12,472 bases of DNA from Clostridia bacterium (GCA_017559885.1 JAFYQN010000186.1:1-12472); one strand, 5' to 3'. Positions 5,940-12,422 are shown, numbered from the stretch's first letter. The notes: generated from the letters alone by a model not told the origin. Numbers and translations are program-made.

Positions 5940-6746
5940 CTAATTCTTTGTATTCAAAAGACCTTTTGAACGACTAACCGCAAGGCATATAAGAAGCGGC
6001 ATATTTATGTTTGTTTTAAGAAGGTCTAAATAATATTTTGTGTCATCAAAAAGGCGGTCGAGCGTACGGGCGTGAACCGAACCCTTTTTTATTCTTTCCG
6101 CCACACAAAGCGCTAACTCGCCAAAAAAGTTTTCGGCATCGACGCGGCTTTTTTCGAGTGGGGTAAGAAGTTTCAACATTTCGTACTCGCTGCCTGAAAG
6201 CAAAAGGTCTATAAACTGATTTGCCATTTCGGTGTATTTGGTTTCTTGCGCGTTTTCTATAAGCGAAAGCAGCACACATCGCGAAATAATGGTGTCAAGC
6301 AGTACGGTTTTTGAAGGGGTAAGCAATATAAAAATAACGTCGGCAGGCGGTTCTTCCAATACTTTAAGCAACGCGTTTTGCGCCTGTGGATTCATACGGT
6401 CGGCATATTCGATTATAAAAACGCGTTTTTCCGCCGAGTGAGGTTTAACGTAAGCGTCTGTGCGAAGTTCTCGTATTTGGTCTACCGAAAGATTTTTCTT
6501 GCCTTCAAGCGGCACAATATAACTAATGTCGGGATGTGATTTTGCATTTGCCTGATGGCAATTAAGACAGTTGCCGCAAGGGGCAGATTCGCCGCTACAA
6601 ACGGCGGCGGTAGCAATATATGCGGCAAGCTCGCGCTTTGCAGTTTCGTTTACGCCCTCAATCAGTATTGCGTGCGGTATACGGCGCGAGGCAATAAAAT
6701 TTTTGACATTAGAAGCTACGGTTGATTTTTCTTGCCAAGAAATCAT
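5940..6746 (-). CDS. holB: DNA polymerase III delta-prime subunit
   Basis: 268 residues, a clamp-loader AAA+ subunit that loads the beta sliding clamp at primer ends. Visible features are the zinc-binding cysteines C50, C57, C60 and C63 (APCGNCLNC), the helicase-like motif RVFIIEYADRMNPQAQNALLKVLEEPP split around residues 108-134, and the SRC sensor motif (about 155-157). The P-loop position (EGVNETAKR, about 30-38) lacks the GxxGxGK pattern, so ATP binding by this subunit is doubtful, as in E. coli delta-prime. Its ATG overlaps the trpS stop as ATGA, with only a weak RBS (AAGG about 15 bases up), so coupling to trpS is likely. Confidence 0.92.
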   Translation of the reverse strand: MISWQEKSTVASNVKNFIASRRIPHAILIEGVNETAKRELAAYIATAAVCSGESAPCGNCLNCHQANAKSHPDISYIVPLEGKKNLSVDQIRELRTDAYVKPHSAEKRVFIIEYADRMNPQAQNALLKVLEEPPADVIFILLTPSKTVLLDTIISRCVLLSLIENAQETKYTEMANQFIDLLLSGSEYEMLKLLTPLEKSRVDAENFFGELALCVAERIKKGSVHARTLDRLFDDTKYYLDLLKTNINMPLLICLAVSRSKGLLNTKN

Positions 6747-7750
6747 AGCACAAAGCCAACCTTTTTCATTGCTTTAAAGTACGTTTTGCGAGCAACCTTT
6801 TCGGCGCGCGCATCGCCCTCGCGGAAGATGCGTTCAAGTTCTGCTTTGTCGGTAATAATACGGTCGTATTCTGCCTTAATGGGAGCAAGTTCGTCGGCAA
6901 CCGCCTCGCCAACGGCAAGTTTAAAGTCGCCATAGCCCTTGCCTTCAAACTCTTTTTCGATGTCGGTGACATTTTTGCCTGTAACTGCGCTGTAAATTGT
7001 GATAAGATTTGAAATACCGGGTTGAGCTTCGCTCATGCGAACGCATGCTTCGCTATCGGTAACTGCGCGTTTAAATTTACGTATAATGGTGTCGCGGTCG
7101 TCGAGAATTGCAACCCAAGCGTTAGCGTTTTCATCTGATTTAGACATCTTTTTAGCAGGGTCTTGTAATGACATTACGCGAGCGCCTGTTTTTGCGATGT
7201 ATGGCTCGGGAACTTTAAACACGTCGCCGTAAATATTGTTAAAACGAATTGCAATATCGCGCGCGATTTCAAGATGTTGCTTTTGGTCGGCGCCAACAGG
7301 AACAAAGTCGGGTTGATAAAGCAAAATATCTGCCGCCATAAGCACAGGGTATGAGAAAAGACCCACGTTTACGTTGTTAGCGTGTTTAGCTGATTTATCC
7401 TTAAACTGTGTCATACGTGACATCTCGCCAAATTGCGTGTTGCAAGAAAGCAACCACGAAAGCGCAGTATGCTCGGGCACGTGCGACTGAATAAAGAGGG
7501 TGCTCTTTTCGGGGTCTAACCCTAATGCCAACATAATTGCGTAGGTAGAATAAATTTGCGCGCGTAGTTTGCTCGGTTCTTGACGTACCGTAATAGCGTG
7601 AAGGTCGGCAACCGCGTAGGTGCAATCAAATTCTTCTTGCATATTTTTCCAGTTTTTAAGCGCGCCCAAATAGTTACCAAGCGTTAGCATACCGCTGGGC
7701 TGAATGCAACTTAAAACTTTTTTCTTTTCATTTGTAATAATTTCTGCCAT
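6743..7750 (-). CDS. trpS: Tryptophanyl-tRNA synthetase
   Basis: 335 residues, normal for bacterial TrpRS. This class I synthetase charges tRNA-Trp with tryptophan using ATP. The HIGH-equivalent is TLGN in QPSGMLTLGNYLGA (residues 17-30) and the KMSKS loop is intact (201-205, AKKMSKSDEN). The start at 7750 is taken because MAEI precedes the conserved SCIQPSG by the usual distance. A longer in-frame reading begins 16 codons upstream inside the promoter. The RBS is a modest purine run (GAAAGAAG) about 8 bases upstream. It is first gene of trpS-holB-ricT. Confidence 0.95.
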   Translation of the reverse strand: MAEIITNEKKKVLSCIQPSGMLTLGNYLGALKNWKNMQEEFDCTYAVADLHAITVRQEPSKLRAQIYSTYAIMLALGLDPEKSTLFIQSHVPEHTALSWLLSCNTQFGEMSRMTQFKDKSAKHANNVNVGLFSYPVLMAADILLYQPDFVPVGADQKQHLEIARDIAIRFNNIYGDVFKVPEPYIAKTGARVMSLQDPAKKMSKSDENANAWVAILDDRDTIIRKFKRAVTDSEACVRMSEAQPGISNLITIYSAVTGKNVTDIEKEFEGKGYGDFKLAVGEAVADELAPIKAEYDRIITDKAELERIFREGDARAEKVARKTYFKAMKKVGFVL

Positions 7751-7786
7751 AGGTGAAACTTCTTTCTTGTGAATATAATTATATTT

Positions 7787-7815
7787 ATAATACCACAATT
7801 AATAAAAAATTACAA
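7787..7815 (-). promoter_or_regulatory. Promoter of the trpS-holB-ricT operon
   Basis: On the minus strand, TTGTAA (7815-7810), a 17-base spacer and TATTAT (7792-7787). The start would be near 7780, giving a leader of only about 30 bases, which leaves no room for a T-box riboswitch. Confidence 0.5.
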
Positions 7816-7853
7816 TACATAAAATGCGTCGCAAGAATTTTAAAAATATTTTC

Positions 7854-7882
7854 TTGACAAAGCATACTTGTTGTGGTAGAAT
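7854..7882 (+). promoter_or_regulatory. Strong sigma-A promoter of rplU-prp-rpmA
   Basis: A perfect -35 TTGACA (7854-7859), a 17-base spacer and -10 TAGAAT (7877-7882). The upstream region is A/T rich. Transcription would start near 7889, leaving a leader of about 93 bases before rplU. It is divergent from the trpS promoter. Confidence 0.8.
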
Positions 7883-7887
7883 AGTCG

Positions 7888-7981
7888 AGCCGCATATTGT
7901 GGGCTTTGTAAGTTGCGCTCAAAATTTTGGGTAGCACGCCTATCTTTAGCGAGACTGGAAAATATCAGGCAGGTGTAAAAG
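7888..7981 (+). promoter_or_regulatory. Structured 5' leader of rplU (L21 leader candidate)
   Basis: The transcript region between the promoter and rplU can fold into a 5' hairpin (AGCC 7888-7891 with GGCT 7902-7905) and a second helix, CAC-GCCT (7935-7941) with AGGC-(AG)-GTG (7967-7975). The second helix takes in the Shine-Dalgarno region AGGTG (7971-7975), so translation could be blocked when it forms. An autoregulatory L21 leader is known upstream of rplU in Firmicutes. That this is a member is an inference from position and from the look of the sequence. Confidence 0.55.
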
Positions 7982-8287
7982 ATGTACGCAATTATCGAAA
8001 CAGGCGGCAAGCAGTATCGTGTAGAAAGCGGCGACGTTATCTACATTGAAAAGCTTGATGCAGAGGTTGACTCAGAAGTAACCTTCGACAAGGTCGTTGC
8101 TGTAAGCAACAGAACTTTAAAGGTTGGCAAGCCCTATGTTAAAGACGCTTTCGTAAAGGGCACCGTTCTTAAAAACGGTAAGGGCAAAAAGGTAACAGTA
8201 TTTACCTATAAGCCAAAAAAGGGCAGCTCACGTAAGATGGGCCACAGACAGCCATACACAAAAGTACAGATTACCGAAATCGGTTAA
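7982..8287 (+). CDS. rplU: 50S ribosomal protein L21 (bL21)
   Basis: 101 residues, full length. The N-terminus MYAIIETGGKQYRVESGD and the C-terminal GHRQPYTKVQI are standard for L21, which binds 23S rRNA early in large-subunit assembly. It heads the conserved order rplU-prp-rpmA behind a strong promoter and leader. Confidence 0.98.
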   Translation: MYAIIETGGKQYRVESGDVIYIEKLDAEVDSEVTFDKVVAVSNRTLKVGKPYVKDAFVKGTVLKNGKGKKVTVFTYKPKKGSSRKMGHRQPYTKVQITEIG

Positions 8288-8295
8288 TTTTTAGT

Positions 8296-8613
8296 ATGAC
8301 ACGTGTAAAATTTCTGTCAAAGAGTGAAAGTCTTTACGGTTTTGAAATTTTAGGCCACAGTTCAGTCGATTGTAATGACGACGAGGGTAAAATAGTATGC
8401 GCGGCGGTTTCAAGCGCGTCGTACTTGGCGGCTAACACTATTATCGAAATTATCGGTGATAAGTGTGACGCGGAGGTCGATGATGCAAAAATGTCGGTTT
8501 GCGTTAAAAACCCAAGCGATAAAACAATCGCGGTACTTGAAGGGCTTAAACTTCATTTAACCGAACTTTCAAAACAGTACAGCAAACGAATTAAAATCAC
8601 TACGGAGGTGTAG
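8296..8613 (+). CDS. prp: Ribosomal-processing cysteine protease Prp (YsxB)
   Basis: 105-residue cytosolic cysteine protease. In Staphylococcus aureus the homologue removes the N-terminal extension of L27. The catalytic pair is visible: H21 in GHSSVDCNDDEG and C35 in GKIVCAAVSSAS. The gene lies between rplU and rpmA, the conserved location. It starts 8 bases after the rplU stop with no recognisable RBS, so it is probably made at a lower level by re-initiation after L21, sensible for an enzyme flanked by structural proteins. Its last codons hold the rpmA RBS. Confidence 0.93.
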   Translation: MTRVKFLSKSESLYGFEILGHSSVDCNDDEGKIVCAAVSSASYLAANTIIEIIGDKCDAEVDDAKMSVCVKNPSDKTIAVLEGLKLHLTELSKQYSKRIKITTEV

Positions 8614-8616
8614 ATA

Positions 8617-8646
8617 ATGTTAAAGTTAAACATTCAGTTGTTCGCT
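8617..8646 (+). other. Prp-cleaved N-terminal extension of L27
   Basis: Codons 1-10 of rpmA, with the LxLxQxFA-like pattern recognised by Prp. The cut is expected after A10. Basis: sequence pattern plus the known S. aureus system; not tested here. Confidence 0.75.
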
Positions 8647-8901
8647 CATAAAAAAGGTATGGGTTCAACCAAGAACGGTCGTGACAGCGAGTCAAAACGT
8701 CTTGGTGTTAAGCGTGCAGACGGTCAGTTCGTACTTGCAGGCAATATACTCGTTCGCCAAAGAGGAACACACATCCACGCAGGCAATAACGTAGGCCGTG
8801 GCTCTGATGACACTTTATTCGCACTTATCGACGGTAAGGTTAAGTTTGAGCGCGTAGGTAGAGACCGCAAACAGGTTAGCATCTACGCTGTGGAGCAGTA
8901 A
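8617..8901 (+). CDS. rpmA: 50S ribosomal protein L27 (bL27) precursor
   Basis: 94 residues. The mature part has the usual HKKGMGSTKNGRDS start and ends in a short basic and hydrophobic tail. Residues 1-10 (MLKLNIQLFA) form the cleavable extension found in Firmicutes; mature L27 would begin at H11. The freed N-terminus reaches the peptidyl transferase centre, so removal matters for function. GGAGG (8604-8608) lies 8 bases upstream, inside the end of prp. A strong terminator follows. Confidence 0.97.
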   Translation: MLKLNIQLFAHKKGMGSTKNGRDSESKRLGVKRADGQFVLAGNILVRQRGTHIHAGNNVGRGSDDTLFALIDGKVKFERVGRDRKQVSIYAVEQ

Positions 8902-8915
8902 TTATTTAAAAATTT

Positions 8916-8961
8916 AAACCGAGCGGCGAACTTTTAATAGTGCGGTCGCTCGGTTTTTTTT
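8916..8961 (+). terminator. Intrinsic terminator after rpmA
   Basis: A 10-bp stem (8916-8925 with 8947-8956), GC-rich in its middle, runs into eight T residues at 8954-8961. It should separate the rplU operon from the downstream zinc-ribbon-obg genes, although a weak read-through supply of obg is possible because no clear promoter is seen after it. Confidence 0.9.
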
Positions 8962-8985
8962 AATCTTTTATAAAAAGGTGATATT

Positions 8986-9423
8986 ATGAAAACTTGTCAT
9001 GTATGTGGTTTTGCGTGTGAAGACAACGCAGAAAATTGTTTGATTTGCGGCGCAGAACTTAAAACCTTTGAAGCTTATGAGCAAGAGCTCAAAGAAAAGG
9101 AAGAATTAGAGGCAAAAAAAGCTGCTGAAGAAGCGCTTATTATTAAAAAACCCGTTCTTGCTGCCAGTGTTGATAACGTGGTAGCGGCAGAAATTTACAA
9201 AGACGTTCTTCGTGACAACGGTATTAATTTTACCTGCGACGAAAGTGACGACGCTATGCAAATTGTATTTGGCGGCGGCTTTAACGCGCAAGAAATTTAC
9301 GTAAATGAAAGCGATCTTGAAATCGCTCAAGAACTTTACGAAAACGTTGTAAACGCTCAAATGGATTTTGGCGATGAAGAATTCGATGACTTTGGCGAAT
9401 TTGAAGAATTTGAGGAAGAATAA
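8986..9423 (+). CDS. Zinc-ribbon protein with a DUF2007-like domain and acidic tail
   Basis: 145 residues. Four cysteines, C4-x2-C7 and C18-x2-C21, form a probable N-terminal zinc ribbon. A charged, probably coiled-coil helix covers about 30-52 (KEKEELEAKKAAEEAL). Residues about 56-120 resemble DUF2007, the small ferredoxin-like fold named 'putative signal transducing protein' (PVLAASVDNVVAAEIYKDVLRDNGI, split in two motifs). The last 20 residues are nearly all Asp, Glu, Phe and Gly. The function is not known. AAGGTG lies 5 bases before ATG. It sits between the rpmA terminator and obg and stops 4 bases before obg, so cotranscription with obg is likely. Confidence 0.8.
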   Translation: MKTCHVCGFACEDNAENCLICGAELKTFEAYEQELKEKEELEAKKAAEEALIIKKPVLAASVDNVVAAEIYKDVLRDNGINFTCDESDDAMQIVFGGGFNAQEIYVNESDLEIAQELYENVVNAQMDFGDEEFDDFGEFEEFEEE

Positions 9424-9427
9424 TTAA

Positions 9428-10702
9428 ATGTTTGTAGATATAGCAAATATACATTTAAAGGCAGGCAACGGCGGTAACGGCGCGGTATCTTTTCGTCGTG
9501 AGAAATACGTTGCCGCAGGCGGTCCTGACGGCGGTGACGGCGGCAAAGGCGGAGACATTATTTTTCAGGTAGACAGCAATCTTTCTACCCTTGCCGATTT
9601 TCGTTACAAGCGCAAATACTGCGCAGAGAACGGCGAGGACGGCAAAACCCGTCATTGCGCAGGAAAAAAAGCGCCCGATTTGTTGATTAAAGTTCCACGC
9701 GGTACGGTTGTAAAGGAACAAGAAACAGGTCGAATTATTGCAGACCTTTCAGACGACCAACCCGTTGTTATTGCAAAGGGTGGTAACGGAGGTTGGGGCA
9801 ACCAACATTTTTCTAACGCTACGCGTCAAATACCTCGCTTTGCAAAAAACGGTAATCCGGGCGAAGAGATTGACGTGACTCTTGAACTTAAACTTCTTGC
9901 CGACGTTGGTCTTATCGGTTTTCCAAACGTGGGTAAATCAACCTTTTTGTCAATCGTAAGCGATGCGAAACCAAATATTGCAAACTACCACTTTACAACC
10001 CTTACTCCCGTGTTGGGCGTTATTAGAATGGGCGAGGGCAGTTCGTTTGTAATGGCGGATATACCCGGTCTTATCGAGGGCGCAAGCGAGGGCATAGGTC
10101 TTGGTCACGAGTTTTTGCGTCACGTAGACCGTTGCCGATTGCTTGTTCACGTTATTGATATTTCGGGTAGTGAGGGTCGTGACCCAATAGATGACTTTGA
10201 AAAGATAAACGCAGAACTTGCAGCGTTTAGCGAAGAATTAACAACACGTCCACAGGTTGTTGTTGGTAATAAGTGCGACCTTTGTGAAGAAGAGGACGTT
10301 GCAAAATATGCCGAATACTTTGAAAACAAAGGTTATAAGTTCTTTCCTGCTATGGCGGCAATTGCCGAGGGTACGGCCGACGTTATAAACTACGTTGCGG
10401 CCGAGCTTGCAAAATTGCCTGCTATAAAGGTTTATGAGCCCGAACCAAAACCGCAACTTGATTTGACAAGCAACAAAAAACGCACCTTTAGCATTCGTGT
10501 TTGCGAGGACGTTTACTTCGTTGAAGATGCTCCATGGATTATGGACGTTATGAATCAGGTTGACCCTGACGACTACGAGTCGCTACAATACTTTGAACGC
10601 GTAATGCGACAGACAGGTATTATTGACGCGCTTCGTCAAGCGGGTGTTCAAGAGGGCGATACCGTAAGCGTATATGATGTCGAATTCGAATTTATGGATT
10701 AG
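9428..10702 (+). CDS. obg: GTPase Obg (CgtA)
   Basis: 424-residue GTPase that binds the 50S subunit and acts in its late assembly and in stress (ppGpp) response. The order is the glycine-rich Obg domain (about 1-158), the G domain with G1 GFPNVGKST (164-172), G3 DIPG (211-214) and G4 NKCD (281-284), and a C-terminal OCT domain (about 345-424) seen mainly in Gram-positives. The G5 region reads PAMAAIAEG (307-315), where SA is usual. GAGG lies 12 bases upstream inside the preceding gene. mrnC follows after 9 bases. Confidence 0.97.
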   Translation: MFVDIANIHLKAGNGGNGAVSFRREKYVAAGGPDGGDGGKGGDIIFQVDSNLSTLADFRYKRKYCAENGEDGKTRHCAGKKAPDLLIKVPRGTVVKEQETGRIIADLSDDQPVVIAKGGNGGWGNQHFSNATRQIPRFAKNGNPGEEIDVTLELKLLADVGLIGFPNVGKSTFLSIVSDAKPNIANYHFTTLTPVLGVIRMGEGSSFVMADIPGLIEGASEGIGLGHEFLRHVDRCRLLVHVIDISGSEGRDPIDDFEKINAELAAFSEELTTRPQVVVGNKCDLCEEEDVAKYAEYFENKGYKFFPAMAAIAEGTADVINYVAAELAKLPAIKVYEPEPKPQLDLTSNKKRTFSIRVCEDVYFVEDAPWIMDVMNQVDPDDYESLQYFERVMRQTGIIDALRQAGVQEGDTVSVYDVEFEFMD

Positions 10703-10711
10703 GGTATAAAT

Positions 10712-11074
10712 ATGGATAATGTAAATTTATTAAGTCCATCGGTGCTTGCTTTTGTCGGGGATGCGGTTTACGGACTTATGGTGCGTACCCGTCTTGCCGA
10801 AATTAACCGACCTTCAGGCGAGTTGCACTCGCTTTCGGTAAAGTATGTTAGCGCGGTAGCGCAGGCCGAAGCGTTTAAAAAAATCGAAAGTACGCTTACC
10901 GAAAAAGAAATTAGCGTTTTTAAACGTGGACGAAATTTCCGCACCGGCAATACGCCAAAGAGCGCTACAAACGGCGAATATCATACCGCAACGGGACTTG
11001 AGTGCTTGTTTGGTTACTTGCATTTGACAAATCAAAACGAGCGCATAAAAGAATTGTTTGATATGATATGGTAA
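10712..11074 (+). CDS. mrnC: Mini-ribonuclease III
   Basis: 120 residues, an RNase III catalytic domain without the double-stranded RNA-binding domain. It is a dimeric enzyme that in Bacillus subtilis matures 23S rRNA ends. Visible are FVGDAVY (14-20, with catalytic D17), KRGRNFRTGNTPKSA (71-85) and LECLFGYLHL (96-105, with E97). The RBS AGGG (10701-10704) overlaps the obg stop and is 7 bases from the start. In B. subtilis the gene follows cysS; here it follows obg, in keeping with a 50S maturation theme. A terminator comes 17 bases after the stop. Confidence 0.93.
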   Translation: MDNVNLLSPSVLAFVGDAVYGLMVRTRLAEINRPSGELHSLSVKYVSAVAQAEAFKKIESTLTEKEISVFKRGRNFRTGNTPKSATNGEYHTATGLECLFGYLHLTNQNERIKELFDMIW

Positions 11075-11087
11075 ACAAAAGTATATA
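11058..11087 (+). promoter_or_regulatory. Possible weak promoter for the YitT-family gene
   Basis: TTGATA (11058-11063), an 18-base spacer and TATATA (11082-11087), at the very end of mrnC. The start would fall near 11094, at the base of the hairpin that follows. Only positional and consensus evidence supports it. Confidence 0.3.
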
Positions 11088-11091
11088 AATT

Positions 11092-11127
11092 AAAACCTTC
11101 GTACAAAATAATTGTGCGGAGGTTTTT
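11092..11127 (+). terminator. Terminator of the obg-mrnC unit that contains the next gene's RBS
   Basis: A 14-bp stem (11092-11105 with 11113-11126, two G-U pairs) with a 7-base loop, and T11123-T11127 at its 3' edge. The 3' arm holds GGAGG (11118-11122), which is exactly 8 bases before the ATG at 11131. The same hairpin can therefore stop transcription from mrnC or hide the Shine-Dalgarno of the YitT gene. Confidence 0.7.
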
Positions 11128-11130
11128 GTT

Positions 11131-11985
11131 ATGAAAAAAACTAAATTTAAACATTTTAAAGATGCTATTTACTTTGTTTTGGGCGCCATAATATATTCTG
11201 TATCGGTAAACGTGTTTTTATCGCCAAACGGAATTTCGCCCGGTGGATTTACGGGCGTTGCGGCAGTAATAAATTATATAATAAAAATACCCACAGGTAC
11301 AATTTTATTTGCTTTTAATATTCCGATACTTATATTTGGGTATAAAAAACTGGGCGCACGATTTATTTTTAAAACGGCGATTGTAACGGTGCTTGTTTCG
11401 TTTTGTCTTAATTTATCTGCTGATATTTTACCGCCCCTTAAAACCGACGGAATTTTGGCGTCAATGTTTGGCGGCATATTTATGGGCGTTGGATTATCTC
11501 TTATATTGTTGCGAGGCGCTACCACGGGCGGAATAGACATTATTGCAAAAATGATAAATCAAAAACATCGTCATTTAAGCGTAGGCAAAATAATTCTTAT
11601 GGCGGATGGCGTTGTCATTGCACTTAACGCTCTTGTGTACCGCAACGCCGAAAGCGCGCTGTATTCTATAATCGCAATGTATATGGGTACGCGACTTATG
11701 GACGTATTGTTATACGGCGCCGACAAAGGCAAGATTATTTATATAGTAACAAGTAATGCGGACGAAATTTGCCGCGAAATAAATCATACAGTATCGCGCG
11801 GTGTCACAAGGTTGTCGGTAGTGGGCGGATACACGGGCGAGCCCCGTACAATGCTTATGTGTACCGTACGCGTTCACGAGGTAGCGGCAGTGCACGACGC
11901 CGTACGATTATACGATGAGCGCGCCTTTATTGTTGTAAGCGATGCGGGCGAGATAATAGGCGAAGGTTTTAAAAGTAATCGTTAG
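11131..11985 (+). CDS. YitT family membrane protein (DUF161 repeats with C-terminal DUF2179)
   Basis: 284 residues. About five hydrophobic segments occupy residues 10-195, with the family motifs SPNGISPGGFTGVA (31-44), NIPIL, and LRGATTGGIDIIAK in the second half, a repeat-like pattern. The C-terminal soluble part (about 205-284: GKIIYIVTS, SRGVTRLSVVGGYTG, VVSDAGEIIGEGF) is DUF2179. YitT proteins are common in Firmicutes with no settled transport substrate. The RBS GGAGG is 8 bases upstream but lies in a hairpin. No convincing terminator follows. Confidence 0.9.
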   Translation: MKKTKFKHFKDAIYFVLGAIIYSVSVNVFLSPNGISPGGFTGVAAVINYIIKIPTGTILFAFNIPILIFGYKKLGARFIFKTAIVTVLVSFCLNLSADILPPLKTDGILASMFGGIFMGVGLSLILLRGATTGGIDIIAKMINQKHRHLSVGKIILMADGVVIALNALVYRNAESALYSIIAMYMGTRLMDVLLYGADKGKIIYIVTSNADEICREINHTVSRGVTRLSVVGGYTGEPRTMLMCTVRVHEVAAVHDAVRLYDERAFIVVSDAGEIIGEGFKSNR

Positions 11986-12119
11986 AAAAACACAACATCT
12001 TGTGATAAATGTTTATGTAAACCTCAAAATAGAATTTTTGTCTAAATTTATTCGTCGTTATGCACAAAAACATCGCAAAAACTTCGTTAAAAATATAAGA
12101 ACTTTTTTGAAAGTTTTTC
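11986..12119. other. AT-rich intergenic stretch between the YitT gene and the rpsJ promoter
   Basis: No gene seen. It has a 5-bp hairpin right after the YitT stop (11991-11995 with 12000-12004) without a T run, a short palindrome GTTTATGTAAAC (12011-12022), and an 8-bp inverted repeat (12077-12084 with 12111-12118). The A/T tracts just before the rpsJ -35 box could act as an UP element. Confidence 0.4.
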
Positions 12120-12148
12120 TTGATTTTATGGTACAGTTGTGTTATTAT
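12120..12148 (+). promoter_or_regulatory. Promoter of the rpsJ (S10) ribosomal protein operon
   Basis: The -35 is TTGATT (12120-12125), the spacer is 17 bases and the -10 is TATTAT (12143-12148), preceded by A/T tracts. The expected start is at G12153-G12155, so the transcript would open with GGGCA, the 5' strand of the leader's closing helix. Confidence 0.65.
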
Positions 12149-12152
12149 CATA

Positions 12153-12422
12153 GGGCACGCTGCGAAAATGTGGCGTAAAACATGCGTTGATGCGGGAGGT
12201 GGCCCATCTCGAATGGGGAAATTTCCGCGGAGTATGTCCGATTTTAAACCGGGCGAAAGAACTTGGAGGCACTAACGGTTACTTGCGAAACTGAAGGTGT
12301 CGCGGCGATGCGAGTCGCTGCTCCGGATTTGCGTTAACCCCAGCAAATGCCGGTTTTATGTTGCACTGTGATGAAACACACGGTGCGGTGTAAGTTTTGC
12401 CCGCCAACTAAACAAGGAGGCG
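12153..12422 (+). promoter_or_regulatory. Long, highly structured 5' leader of rpsJ
   Basis: About 277 bases lie between the predicted start and the rpsJ ATG. By eye it holds seven local stem-loops: 12158-12175; 12192-12228 (outer 7 bp, inner CCCAT/ATGGG); 12236-12254; 12268-12301 (two stacked helices); 12302-12321 (7 bp); 12323-12353 (10 bp with one bulge); and 12363-12386 (8 bp). The 5' end GGGCA (12153-12157) pairs with TGCCC (12398-12402), closing the domain just before the GGAGG at 12416. It is GC-richer than the flanking intergenic DNA. A regulatory leader for the S10 operon is the natural reading; I cannot assign it to a known RNA family. Confidence 0.65.

Noticed and set aside
7751..7860. 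Possible T-box riboswitch in front of trpS
   Set aside because: The predicted leader is only about 30 bases. There is no room for a specifier stem and no T-box consensus is seen.
12190..12294. A 34-codon open frame in the rpsJ leader (ATG at 12190, TGA at 12292)
   Set aside because: No ribosome binding site precedes it and its whole length is explained better by perfect RNA hairpins. It does not resemble a known leader peptide.
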